This document shows, piece by piece, positions 24,306 to 31,850 of a DNA stretch of 64,000 nucleotides. The notes under the pieces are model-generated. The model was given only the letters and a program-made list of their open reading frames with translations, had not been told where the DNA came from and ran no database searches. The position numbers and the translations under genes were made by a program. This DNA is from Streptomyces aidingensis. Lineage in GTDB: Bacteria > Actinomycetota > Actinomycetes > Streptomycetales > Streptomycetaceae. Every line of letters begins with the position of its first letter. The stretch's first letter is position 1. The DNA lies in the NCBI RefSeq assembly GCF_900112355.1, contig NZ_FOLM01000014.1:32552-96551 (forward strand), read 5' to 3'.

Positions 24306-25334
24306 TCAGGGGGCGAGTCCGGTGAGCGGCAGGCCGAGTTCCTCGGGCAGGCCGAGGGCGATGTTCATGGCCTGCACGGCGCCGCCGGCCGTGCCCTTGG
24401 TGAGGTTGTCGATGGCGCCGATGGCGACGATGCGCCCGGCCCGCTCGTCCAGCGCGACCTGGATCAGCGCGGTGTTGGCCCCGGCCACGGCCGCGGTGGT
24501 GGGCCACTGTCCCTCCGGCAGCAGGCGGACGAAGGGCTCGCCGGCCAGCGCCTTGGCATAGCTCTCGCGGACCGCGGCGGCGGTGACCCCGGGCCTGGCC
24601 CTGGCCGTGCAGGTGGCCAGGATGCCGCGCGGCATGGGCGCCAGGGTGGGGGTGAAGGAGACGGTGACCTCTTCCCCGGCCACGGCGGAGAGGTTCTGGA
24701 TCATCTCCGGGGTGTGCCGGTGCACGCCGCCCACGCCGTAGGGGCTCATGGCACCCATCACCTCGCTGCCCAGCAGGTGCGGCTTGAGGGCCTTGCCGGC
24801 GCCGGAGGTGCCCGAGGCGGCCACGATCACCGCCTCCGGTTCGGCCAGCCCGGCGGCGTAGGCCGGGAAGAGGGCGAGGGTGACGGCGGTGGGATAGCAC
24901 CCGGGGACCGCGATGCGCCGGGACCCCCGCAGCGCGTCCCGGGCCCCGGGCAGTTCGGGCAGGCCGTAGGGCCAGGTGCCGGCGTGCGGCGTGCCGTAGT
25001 AGTGCCGCCAGGCGCCGGCGTCGGTCAGCCGGAAGTCGGCTCCGCAGTCGATGATCAGCGCGGCGTCGCCGAGCCGCTCGGCCACGGCGGCGGACTCGCC
25101 GTGCGGCAGGGCGAGGAAGACCACGTCGTGCCCGGCCAGGATCTCGGGGGTGGTGGGCTGGAGGGTGCGGCCGGCCAGGGGGGTGAGCTGGGGCTGGAGG
25201 GCGCCCAGCGGCTGTCCGGCGTTGGAGTTGCCGGTCAGCGCGCCGATCTCGGCCTCGGGGTGCCCCAGCAGCAGGCGCAGGATCTCGCCGCCCGCATAAC
25301 CGCTCGCACCCGCCACCGCTGCCCGCACCGTCAT
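24306..25334 (-). CDS. argC: N-acetyl-gamma-glutamyl-phosphate reductase
   Basis: The 342-residue enzyme reduces N-acetylglutamyl phosphate with NADPH. The Rossmann motif AVAGASGYAGGEILRLL opens the protein and the catalytic cysteine lies in AVPGCYPTAVTLAL (near residue 147). VGGVHRHTPEM and SFTPTLAPMPRGIL are also typical. It is the first gene of argCJBDR. The ATG at 25334 lies about 30 nt downstream of the predicted transcription start. Confidence 0.97.
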   Translation of the reverse strand: MTVRAAVAGASGYAGGEILRLLLGHPEAEIGALTGNSNAGQPLGALQPQLTPLAGRTLQPTTPEILAGHDVVFLALPHGESAAVAERLGDAALIIDCGADFRLTDAGAWRHYYGTPHAGTWPYGLPELPGARDALRGSRRIAVPGCYPTAVTLALFPAYAAGLAEPEAVIVAASGTSGAGKALKPHLLGSEVMGAMSPYGVGGVHRHTPEMIQNLSAVAGEEVTVSFTPTLAPMPRGILATCTARARPGVTAAAVRESYAKALAGEPFVRLLPEGQWPTTAAVAGANTALIQVALDERAGRIVAIGAIDNLTKGTAGGAVQAMNIALGLPEELGLPLTGLAP

Positions 25335-25354
25335 CGCCTCCGCCCGCCGCCGTC

Positions 25355-25400
25355 ATGCACTCGATGGCATAACTATACGACCACTGGAAGGGTCATGCAA
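25355..25400 (-). promoter_or_regulatory. argC promoter and ARG-box-like repeats
   Basis: On the minus strand TTGCAT (25395-25400) and TATAGT (25372-25377) are exactly 17 bp apart, close to consensus. TGCAT-type half sites occur in the -35 itself and downstream of the -10 (ATGGCAT 25364-25370, ATGCA 25355-25359), so ArgR could occupy the start region. The same half-site type is found at argG. Confidence 0.75.
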
Positions 25401-25431
25401 CGGCCGGTGCGGCCCCGCCGGCCTCGGGCGC

Positions 25432-25992
25432 TCAGCCCAGGCGCAGATTCCAGCGCCCGGTCACGCCGCTGATGCTGACCACGGAGAGCGGGTGCACCTC
25501 GGTGCGCCAGTAGGCCTGCGGCGGCGCCTTGAGCACATAGAGCATCGCGGCGCGGATCACCGCGGCCTCGGCGACCGCCACCACCCAGCCGTCCGCCCCC
25601 ATCGGCCGGGTGTCCAGCCAGTTGCCCACCCGGGCGACAAAGGAGACCAGCGGCTCGCCGCCGTGCGGCGCGGAACGGGGATCGCTGTACCAGGCGTCCA
25701 CCGCGGCGGGCTCCCGGGCGGTGACCTCGCGCAGGGTGTGCCCGCTCCACCGGCCCATGTCGCAGTCGCGCAGTGCGGGCTGGGCCAGGGGCGCCAGCCC
25801 CAGCACATCGCCGGTCTGCCGGGCGCACGGCGTGGGCGAGCAGTAGCGCAGCTCGGCGGCGGCCAGCGGGGCGAGCACCGGCAGCGCCCGCTCGACGGCC
25901 TGCCAGCCGGCCATGTCCAGCGGGCGGTCGTCACCGAAGCGGAGATCCAGCAGCGGAGAGCTGCGGGCCGCCGCGACCAGCGTGACCAGCAT
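25432..25992 (-). CDS. Histidine-phosphatase-fold protein without catalytic histidines
   Basis: The 186-residue protein follows the phosphoglycerate-mutase-like fold: DDRPLDMAGWQAVERALPVL, RYCSPTPCARQTGDVLGL and the MGRWSGHTLREVTAREPAAVDAWY region match where active members have their second Arg and Glu. The N-terminal RHG catalytic motif, however, is replaced (VTLVAAARSSPLLDLRF), and the second histidine (normally SHGG) is replaced in VVAVAEAAVIRAAMLYVL. Both phosphohistidine-site residues are thus lost and phosphatase activity is unlikely. The fold may instead bind a phosphorylated ligand or protein. The start ATG at 25992 appears leaderless, with TACTCT just upstream. It follows argC on the same strand but beyond that gene's promoter. 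Confidence 0.78.
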   Translation of the reverse strand: MLVTLVAAARSSPLLDLRFGDDRPLDMAGWQAVERALPVLAPLAAAELRYCSPTPCARQTGDVLGLAPLAQPALRDCDMGRWSGHTLREVTAREPAAVDAWYSDPRSAPHGGEPLVSFVARVGNWLDTRPMGADGWVVAVAEAAVIRAAMLYVLKAPPQAYWRTEVHPLSVVSISGVTGRWNLRLG

Positions 25993-25998
25993 GGCCAC

Positions 25999-26004
25999 AG
26001 AGTA
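25999..26004 (-). promoter_or_regulatory. -10 element of a probably leaderless transcript
   Basis: TACTCT on the minus strand ends 6 nt before the ATG at 25992, placing the transcription start on the start codon. No good -35 is visible and no ribosome binding site is present. Confidence 0.4.
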
Positions 26005-26200
26005 CGAGCGGCTGACCTGCGGCACCACGGTCCTACATGAGTTCTTGCGAAATTTCCGGTGGCAGATGCAGACAGCGGGCGCACAGCACACTCATGCAGG
26101 AGGAATTCACCTGGAGCAACAGCAAGGGCCCAAATACCTCATCCGCAATAAAATGGTCGCGATACGAGGTGGATGGCACCAGCAGTCAGGAGGGCTGCCC
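26005..26200. other. A+T-richer spacer before the DUF1918 gene
   Basis: This spacer is noticeably richer in A+T than its surroundings, which fits a promoter zone. It carries AGGAGG at 26099-26104 without a usable ATG or GTG after it. I could not fix -35/-10 hexamers for the plus-strand gene. Confidence 0.4.
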
Positions 26201-26389
26201 ATGCATGCCAAGACGGGCGACAGGATGGTCACCCACGGCCGGACCGTGGGACAGAAGGAGCGGGTCGCGGAGATCGTCGAAGTGATGGGAAAGAACGGCG
26301 AGCCGCCCTACCGGGTACGCGATGAACAGGGTCACGAGAGCGTCGTCTACCCCGGCCCGGACTCCGAGGTGAAGAGCGGCGGCGCCTGA
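26201..26389 (+). CDS. DUF1918 protein (62 aa)
   Basis: The small protein matches the DUF1918 pattern: a short SH3-like beta barrel opening with MHAKTGDRMVTHGR, then KERVAEIVEVMGKNGEPPYRVRD and a C-terminal HESVVYPGPDS. Its biochemical role is unknown; it has no membrane segment and is highly charged, so it is cytosolic. The ATG at 26201 has GGAGGG about 7 nt upstream and sits exactly where the family begins. The frame is open further upstream but with codon use foreign to the genome (AAA, ATA, CGA, CAA). Confidence 0.85.
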   Translation: MHAKTGDRMVTHGRTVGQKERVAEIVEVMGKNGEPPYRVRDEQGHESVVYPGPDSEVKSGGA

Positions 26390-26403
26390 CCGGGAAGCGG
26401 CCG

Positions 26404-26436
26404 GGCCGGCGCCGCCCGCGGCGGGCGCCGCCGGCC
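26404..26436. terminator. Hairpin between convergent DUF1918 and GHL10 genes
   Basis: GGCCGGCG and CGCCGGCC arms enclose a G+C-rich interior that can pair further. It starts 15 bp after the DUF1918 stop and 47 bp past the stop of the hydrolase on the other strand. Confidence 0.6.
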
Positions 26437-26458
26437 TCCGGCCGGGGACACCGGTCGG

Positions 26459-26490
26459 CTACCGGTCGGTCTACCGGTCGGTCTACCGGT
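26459..26490. repeat. 12-bp tandem repeat overlapping the GHL10 stop codon
   Basis: CTACCGGTCGGT occurs two full times plus CTACCGGT. Each unit contains a TAG stop on the minus strand in the frame of the hydrolase, so the gene has three in-frame stops spaced 12 bp apart. Slippage would not change the product. Confidence 0.7.
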
Positions 26491-27751
26491 AATGGTCCTC
26501 GAAGACCCGGGTCATCGCGCCCAGCGGATCCGCCGCCACCGTGGTGGCGGAGAAGAACACCTGACCGGCCACCTGCGGATGATCCCGGCAGAGGGTGAGA
26601 TGGCGGGAGAGCTCCGCCGGTTCCTGCCACGCCGCGGGCTGGGCCGGGTCCCCCACCTTGTACAGCGCCTCGCCGATGTACAGCCGCACCCCGGTGCCCT
26701 CGGCCACCCGGGACCACCAGGGCACCAGCTCCGCGTAGTCGGCGGCCTCGTGTCCGATGTGCCAGTAGACCTGCGGCAGCACATAGTCCAGCCAGCCCTC
26801 CCGCACCCAGCGCCGGGTGTCGGCGTAGAGGTCGTCATAGGTCTGCAGGCCGCTGGTGTCCGATCCCTCCGGATCGCTGCCCCGGTTGCGCCAGATCCCG
26901 AACGGGCTGACCCCGAACGCGGCCTTCGGCCGCACCTCGCGCACCTGCCGGCCCATCTCCTCGACCAGCAGATTCACATTCTCCCGGCGCCAGTCGGCGC
27001 GGTCGGTGAACTCCCCGCCCCAGCGGGCGAAGGCGTCGTCGTCGTCGAAGGTCTCGCCCTCGACCGGATAGGGGTAGAAGTAGTCGTCGAAATGCACGCC
27101 GTCGACCGGATACCGCTCCACCGCGTGCAGCATGGCGGTCTGCACATGCCGGCGGACGTCGGGAATGCCCGGGTTGAAGTACAGCCGGCCGCCGTACGGA
27201 ACGGCCCACTCCGGATGGCGCCGCGCCGGATGCTCCGCGGCCAGCCGGGACGGATCCTCGTGCAGCGCGATGCGGTAGGGGTTGAACCAGGCATGCAGCT
27301 CCAGGCCCCGGTCGTGTGCCTCGCGCACCGCGAAGTCCAGCGGATCCCAGCCCGGATCCTTGCCCTGGGTGCCGGTCAGCCACTGGGACCAGGGCTCGTG
27401 CGGTGACGGCCAGAAGGCATCCGCTGTCGGCCTGACCTGCAAGAACACCGAGTTCAGCGAGAACCGCACGGCCTCGTCCAGCAGCCCGGACAGCGCCTGC
27501 CGGGCCTCGGCGGCCGACAGCCCGGCCCGGGCGGGCCAGTCCAGGTTGCCGACGGTGGAGATCCACATGCCGCGCATCCCGTCGCGGGCGACCGCTCGTC
27601 CGGCGGGGCCCCCGGCGTCGGCGGTCCCACCGCCGCCGCCATCGGTCGGACCACTGGTGTCGGAACCGGCCTGGGCCTGCCGCAGGGTGAGGAAGCCGGC
27701 CGTGCTGCCGGCCGCGGCGAGGGTGAAGGTCCGGCGGGTGATACGTCCCAT
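26483..27751 (-). CDS. Secreted glycoside-hydrolase-like protein (GHL10/DUF187, YngK-like), Tat signal
   Basis: The 422-residue protein starts with a twin-arginine signal (GRITRRTFTLAAAGSTAGFL) and a Gly/Asp-rich linker. The rest resembles the GHL10 family: MRGMWISTVGNLDWPAR, FLQVRPTADAFWPSPHEPWSQWL, LHAWFNPYRIA, VDGVHFDDYFYPYP (with acidic residues at the barrel end) and DYVLPQVYWHIGHEAADYAEL. Members are predicted (beta/alpha)8 glycosidases, possibly acting on envelope or plant glycans; the substrate is unproven. The ATG at 27751 (AGGGG at 6 nt) was preferred to the ATG at 27778. It is divergent from the xyloglucanase gene, so the two may share regulation. Confidence 0.85.
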   Translation of the reverse strand: MGRITRRTFTLAAAGSTAGFLTLRQAQAGSDTSGPTDGGGGGTADAGGPAGRAVARDGMRGMWISTVGNLDWPARAGLSAAEARQALSGLLDEAVRFSLNSVFLQVRPTADAFWPSPHEPWSQWLTGTQGKDPGWDPLDFAVREAHDRGLELHAWFNPYRIALHEDPSRLAAEHPARRHPEWAVPYGGRLYFNPGIPDVRRHVQTAMLHAVERYPVDGVHFDDYFYPYPVEGETFDDDDAFARWGGEFTDRADWRRENVNLLVEEMGRQVREVRPKAAFGVSPFGIWRNRGSDPEGSDTSGLQTYDDLYADTRRWVREGWLDYVLPQVYWHIGHEAADYAELVPWWSRVAEGTGVRLYIGEALYKVGDPAQPAAWQEPAELSRHLTLCRDHPQVAGQVFFSATTVAADPLGAMTRVFEDHYR

Positions 27752-27843
27752 GCAGCGCCCCTGATCTGCTCGTTCCATGCCTTATGCCCCGCAGTCGGGG
27801 TCAGCGCACTCCGCACATCTGATCTAACGGTGAACCTGTTTTC

Positions 27844-27885
27844 TTGATCAGCTCTATCAACAAAACCGGTCAGAAGTCCTTCTGA
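27844..27885. promoter_or_regulatory. Two inverted repeats in the divergent GHL10/GH74 promoter region
   Basis: TTGAT-N7-ATCAA (27844-27860) and TCAGAA-GTCC-TTCTGA (27870-27885, perfect) lie in an A+T-richer divergent spacer. They look like operators for a dimeric regulator. I cannot name the protein. Confidence 0.5.
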
Positions 27886-27892
27886 CACACCC

Positions 27893-27921
27893 TTATGCGA
27901 ACAACGTTCGACAGTTAGCCT
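27893..27921 (+). promoter_or_regulatory. Candidate promoter for the GH74 gene
   Basis: TTATGC (27893-27898) and TAGCCT (27916-27921) are 17 bp apart. The -35 is weak. Transcription would begin near 27928, just before the CebR-like operator. Confidence 0.45.
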
Positions 27922-27935
27922 CAACCACACAGTCG

Positions 27936-27949
27936 TGGGAGCGCTCCCG
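27936..27949 (+). promoter_or_regulatory. CebR-like operator upstream of the xyloglucanase
   Basis: TGGGAGCGCTCCCG matches the known Streptomyces CebR operator TGGGAGCGCTCCCA at 13 of 14 positions. CebR is a LacI-type repressor released by cello-oligosaccharides. The site lies about 60 bp before the GTG start and just downstream of the candidate promoter, where a bound repressor would block elongation. It is the only such palindrome I found in the window. Confidence 0.82.
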
Positions 27950-28010
27950 CTTTTTTCGTCCACCCCCCTTGCCGCCGACGCGGCGAAGAAGTCAGGAGAG
28001 GAGTGCCCGC

Positions 28011-30833
28011 GTGCGCAGATGGAAAGCTGCCACCGCGGCGCTGGCCGGTACCGCTCTCGCGGCCGGACTGCTGGGAACCGCAGGAGCATTGGCCGTCGCC
28101 GACGACGCCGGCGAGGCCGCCGTTGCCACGGCGATCACCCCCGAGGATTACACCTGGGGAAACGTGCGCATCGACGGCGGCGGATTCGTTCCGTCGATCG
28201 TCTTCAACCGGACCGAGCCCGATCTGGTCTATGCCCGGACCGACATCGGCGGCGCCTACCGATGGGACGGACCCGGCCGGCAGTGGACACCGCTGCTGGA
28301 CTGGATCGGCTGGGACCAATGGGGCTACACCGGTGTCGCCTCGCTGGCCACCGACCCGGTCGACCCGGACAACGTCTATGCCGCCCTGGGCACCTACACC
28401 AACGACTGGGATCCGGGCAACGGCGCCATCGGACGCTCCCGGGACCGCGGTGAGACCTGGGAGGTCACCGAGCTGCCCTTCAAGGTGGGCGGCAACATGC
28501 CGGGCCGCGGCATGGGCGAACGCCTGGCCGTGGACCCCAACGACAACTCGGTGCTCTACTTCGGCGCGCCCAGCGCCGAGGGCCTGTGGCGCTCCACCGA
28601 CTCCGGGGTGACCTGGAGCGAGGTCACCTCCTTTCCCAACCCCGGCGACTACATCCTCAACCCCGACGACCCCTGGGGTTATGAGAACGACGAGATCGGT
28701 GTCGTCTGGGTGACCTTCGATCCGGCCACCGGCTCGCCGGGCAGCCCGACCCGGACCATCTATGCCGGCGTGGCGGACCTGGCGGAGAGCATCTACCGCT
28801 CCACGGACGGCGGGGCGACCTGGGAGGCGGTGCCCGGCCAGCCGGCGGGTCACCTCCCCCACAAGGGCGTGCTGGACGAGGGCACCGGTCACCTGTACAT
28901 CGCGACCAGCGACAACCCCGGTCCGTACGCCGGCGAGAGCGGCCAGGTCTGGCGGCTGGACACGGCCACCGGCACGTGGGAGAACGTCTCCCCGCTGAGC
29001 GAGGCGGACACCTACTTCGGCTACAGCGGCCTGAGCGTGGACCGCTCCAACCCCGGCACGGTGATGGTCACCGGCTACAGCTCATGGTGGCCGGACACCC
29101 AGATCTTCCGCACCACCGACAGCGGCGAGAACTGGACCGCCATCTGGGAGTGGAGCAGCTACCCGGAGAAGTCCAAGCGGTACACCCTGGACCACTCCTC
29201 GGTGCCCTGGCTGACCTTCGCCCAGCAGGCCGTGCCCCCGGAGGACTCGCCCAAGCTGGGCTGGATGACCGAGGGCCTGGAGATCGACCCGCACGACCCG
29301 GACCGGATGATGTACGGCACGGGTGCCACCATCTACGGCACCACCGAGCTCACCAACTGGGACAGGGACCAGACCTTCACCATCCGGCCGATGATCAAGG
29401 GCCTGGAGGAGACCTCGGTCAAGGACCTGGCCAGCCCGCCCAGCGGTGACGCCCATCTGCTCAGCGCGCTCGGCGACATCGGCGGCTTCCGGCACACCGA
29501 CATCGACGCGGTGCCGGACCTGATGTACTCCACACCGTTCGTGGGCACCACCACCAGCATCGACTTCGCCGGGCTCGCGCCGAACAACGTGATCCGGGTC
29601 GGCGAGCACGTCGGCAGCAGCGAGGAGCCGACCGTGGCGTTCTCCACGGACGGCGGCCAGAACTGGTTCGCCGGCACCACGCCCGGCGAGGCGGGCGGCG
29701 GCACGGTCGCCGCCGCCGCGGACGGCAGCCGCTTCCTGTGGAGCCCTGCCGGCCAGCCGGTGCACTACACCACCTCCTTCGGCAGCTCCTGGACCCAGTC
29801 GCAGGGCATTCCGGCGGGTGCGGTGATCACGGCGGACCGGGCCGACCCGTCCCGGTTCTACGGCTTCTCCGGCGGCACGCTGTATGTCTCCACGGACGGC
29901 GGCGCCACCTTCGGCGCGACCGTGACCTCCGGGCTGCCCGCCGAGGGCGATGTCCGGCTGGAGGCCGCGCCGGACTTCGAAGGCGATCTGTGGATCGCCG
30001 GCGGCAGCGACGACGGTGCGTACGGGCTGTGGCGCTCCACGGACGGCGGCCAGTCGGTGAGCCGGATCGCGGGTCTGGACAAGGCCGACAACATCGGCCT
30101 CGGCCTGGGCGCTCCGGGCGGCACGTACCACACGCTGTACAGCTCCGCGGAAGTGGACGGTGTGCGGGGCATCTACCGGTCGGACGACATCGGCCGGACC
30201 TGGTTCCGGATCAACGACGACCAGCACCAGTACGGCTGGACCGGCGGGGCCATCACCGGTGATCCGCGGGTGCACGGCCGGGTGTACATCGGCACCAACG
30301 GCCGCGGCATCATCGTCGGCGACACCGACGTCCCCGGCGACCCGGGCGACAGCACCGGAGGGACCGGCGGCGACACAGGCGGTGACACCGGTGGAGACAC
30401 GGGCGGGGACACCGGTGGCGACACCGGCGGCGACACCGGCGGGGACACGGGCGGCGACACCGGTGGAGACACGGGTGGCGACACCGGCGGGGACACCGGA
30501 GGTACCGGTGGCGGGGAATGTGCCGTCACCTACCGCAAGGCCGGCGAGTGGCCCGGCGGCTTCCAGGGCGAGATGACGGTGACCAACACCGGCGACACCT
30601 CGGCCGACCCCTGGGAGCTCGGCTTCACCTTCCCGGACGGCCAGCAGATCACCCAGCTCTGGGGCGGCAGCCACACCCAGAGCGGCAGCCGGGTGACCGT
30701 CACGGGCGCGTCCTGGAACGCCAGTCTGGCGCCCGGGGCCACCGTCTCCTTCGGCTTCCTGGCAAGCTGGCAGGGCACCAACACGGCGCCCACCGACTTC
30801 ACCCTGAACGGCTCCGACTGCTCCGCCGGCTGA
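28011..30833 (+). CDS. Secreted GH74 xyloglucanase with C-terminal CBM2
   Basis: The 940-residue enzyme has a Sec signal (basic start RRWKAATAALAG, hydrophobic core to about residue 30). About residues 45-775 are two seven-bladed beta-propellers of GH74, with repeated Asp-box-like blades (YRSTDGGATWEAV, FRTTDSGENWTAI, WRSTDGGQSVSRI) and the opening VRIDGGGFVPSIVFNRTEPDLVYARTDIGG region. A linker of about eleven GGDT units follows, then a cellulose-binding CBM2 (CAVTYRKAGEWPGGFQGEMT, WNASLAPGATVSFGF, closing Cys). It would cut xyloglucan backbones bound to plant cellulose. The GTG at 28011 has GGAGAGGAG upstream. The CebR-like operator implies induction by cellulose breakdown products. Confidence 0.93.
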   Translation: MRRWKAATAALAGTALAAGLLGTAGALAVADDAGEAAVATAITPEDYTWGNVRIDGGGFVPSIVFNRTEPDLVYARTDIGGAYRWDGPGRQWTPLLDWIGWDQWGYTGVASLATDPVDPDNVYAALGTYTNDWDPGNGAIGRSRDRGETWEVTELPFKVGGNMPGRGMGERLAVDPNDNSVLYFGAPSAEGLWRSTDSGVTWSEVTSFPNPGDYILNPDDPWGYENDEIGVVWVTFDPATGSPGSPTRTIYAGVADLAESIYRSTDGGATWEAVPGQPAGHLPHKGVLDEGTGHLYIATSDNPGPYAGESGQVWRLDTATGTWENVSPLSEADTYFGYSGLSVDRSNPGTVMVTGYSSWWPDTQIFRTTDSGENWTAIWEWSSYPEKSKRYTLDHSSVPWLTFAQQAVPPEDSPKLGWMTEGLEIDPHDPDRMMYGTGATIYGTTELTNWDRDQTFTIRPMIKGLEETSVKDLASPPSGDAHLLSALGDIGGFRHTDIDAVPDLMYSTPFVGTTTSIDFAGLAPNNVIRVGEHVGSSEEPTVAFSTDGGQNWFAGTTPGEAGGGTVAAAADGSRFLWSPAGQPVHYTTSFGSSWTQSQGIPAGAVITADRADPSRFYGFSGGTLYVSTDGGATFGATVTSGLPAEGDVRLEAAPDFEGDLWIAGGSDDGAYGLWRSTDGGQSVSRIAGLDKADNIGLGLGAPGGTYHTLYSSAEVDGVRGIYRSDDIGRTWFRINDDQHQYGWTGGAITGDPRVHGRVYIGTNGRGIIVGDTDVPGDPGDSTGGTGGDTGGDTGGDTGGDTGGDTGGDTGGDTGGDTGGDTGGDTGGDTGGTGGGECAVTYRKAGEWPGGFQGEMTVTNTGDTSADPWELGFTFPDGQQITQLWGGSHTQSGSRVTVTGASWNASLAPGATVSFGFLASWQGTNTAPTDFTLNGSDCSAG
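30358..30510 (+). repeat. 12-bp tandem repeats coding the GGDT linker
   Basis: About eleven imperfect copies of a 12-bp unit coding Gly-Gly-Asp-Thr link the GH74 propellers to the CBM2. Third positions vary between copies (GGC/GGT/GGA/GGG), so the array has been maintained at protein level. Copy number is likely to vary between strains. Confidence 0.9.
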
Positions 30834-30857
30834 CGCCGGAGCGCGGCTCCACGGCCC

Positions 30858-30886
30858 GCCGCCCGGTGGCTCCGGCCCCGGGCGGC
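30858..30886 (+). terminator. Hairpin after the xyloglucanase gene
   Basis: GCCGCCCGG and CCGGGCGGC pair over 9 bp with an 11-nt loop, 24 bp past the stop codon. Confidence 0.65.
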
Positions 30887-30962
30887 GGTGCCGTCCCCGC
30901 CCCGGGTAACGTCGGACGTCCAAGCAGTTCCATGAGGACCGGACAGGGCGAAAGGGCTCGGT

Positions 30963-31823
30963 GTGACCGACATCGCACGCGTGGGGGTAGTGGGCGCCGG
31001 ACAGATGGGCGCGGGGATCGCCGAGGTCTGTGCCCGTTCCGGGCTGGACGTCCGGGTCGCCGAGACCACCGGTGAAGCCGTGGAGCTGGGGAGGACCCGG
31101 CTGTTCTCCTCCCTCGCCAAGGCCGCGCAGCGCGGCAAGATCACCGAGGCGGAGCGGGAGGCCGCCGAGGCCCGGATCAGCTTCACCACCGACCTCGGCG
31201 AGTTTGCCGACCGGGACCTGGTGATCGAGGCGGTGGTGGAGAACGAGCAGGTCAAGACCGAGATCTTCCAGGTGCTCGACCAGGTGGTGAGCCGTCCGGA
31301 CGCCATCCTGGCGTCCAACACCTCCTCCATCCCGCTGGTGAACCTGGCGGTCGCCACCTCCCGTCCGGACCGGGTGATCGGCATCCATTTCTTCAATCCG
31401 GCGCAGGTGCAGCGGCTGGTGGAGCTGATCCCCGCCATCACCACCTCGCAGGAGACCGTCGAACGCGCCGAGAGCCTGGTCACCAAGGTGCTGGCCAAGC
31501 ACCCCATCCGCGCCCAGGACCGCTCCGGTTTCGTGGTCAACGCCCTGCTGATCCCGTATCTGCTGTCCGCGGTCCGGATGTTCGAGTCCGGCGCGGCCAG
31601 CCGGGAGGACATCGACAACGGCATGGAGCTGGGCTGCGCCCATCCGATGGGTCCGCTCAGGCTCTCCGACCTGATCGGCCTGGACACCGTGGTCTCGGTG
31701 GCCAACTCCATGTACGAGGAGTTCAAGGAGCCGCTGTACGCCGCTCCGCCGCTGCTCCAGCGCATGGTCGCGGCGGGCCGCCTCGGCCGCAAAACGGGTG
31801 CCGGCTTCTACACCTACACCTGA
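30963..31823 (+). CDS. 3-hydroxybutyryl-CoA / 3-hydroxyacyl-CoA dehydrogenase
   Basis: The 286-residue enzyme has the NAD-binding motif VGVVGAGQMGAGIAEV at its N-terminus, the signature IGIHFFNPAQVQRLVELI with the catalytic His near residue 140, SNTSSIPL, and the C-terminal domain GFVVNALLIPYLLSAVRMFE. It interconverts 3-hydroxyacyl-CoA and acetoacetyl-CoA-type thioesters in the cytoplasm, for fatty acid or butyryl-CoA metabolism. Substrate preference cannot be assigned, so hbdA/fadB2-like names are equally possible. The start is GTG at 30963 with a weak AAAGGG upstream. It is convergent with ku, with a 27-bp gap. Confidence 0.92.
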   Translation: MTDIARVGVVGAGQMGAGIAEVCARSGLDVRVAETTGEAVELGRTRLFSSLAKAAQRGKITEAEREAAEARISFTTDLGEFADRDLVIEAVVENEQVKTEIFQVLDQVVSRPDAILASNTSSIPLVNLAVATSRPDRVIGIHFFNPAQVQRLVELIPAITTSQETVERAESLVTKVLAKHPIRAQDRSGFVVNALLIPYLLSAVRMFESGAASREDIDNGMELGCAHPMGPLRLSDLIGLDTVVSVANSMYEEFKEPLYAAPPLLQRMVAAGRLGRKTGAGFYTYT

Positions 31824-31850
31824 TCCCGCTCCCGGGCCGACGGCGGCGGC

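Noticed and set aside
26110..26200. A longer DUF1918 start at a CTG behind AGGAGG
   Set aside because: The spacing is right, but CTG starts are rare, the extension uses codons foreign to this genome, and the family begins at the ATG at 26201.
27936..27956. Intrinsic terminator (GGGAGCGCTCCC followed by a T run)
   Set aside because: The palindrome has almost no room for a loop, no gene ends before it, and it matches the CebR operator; the T run is incidental.
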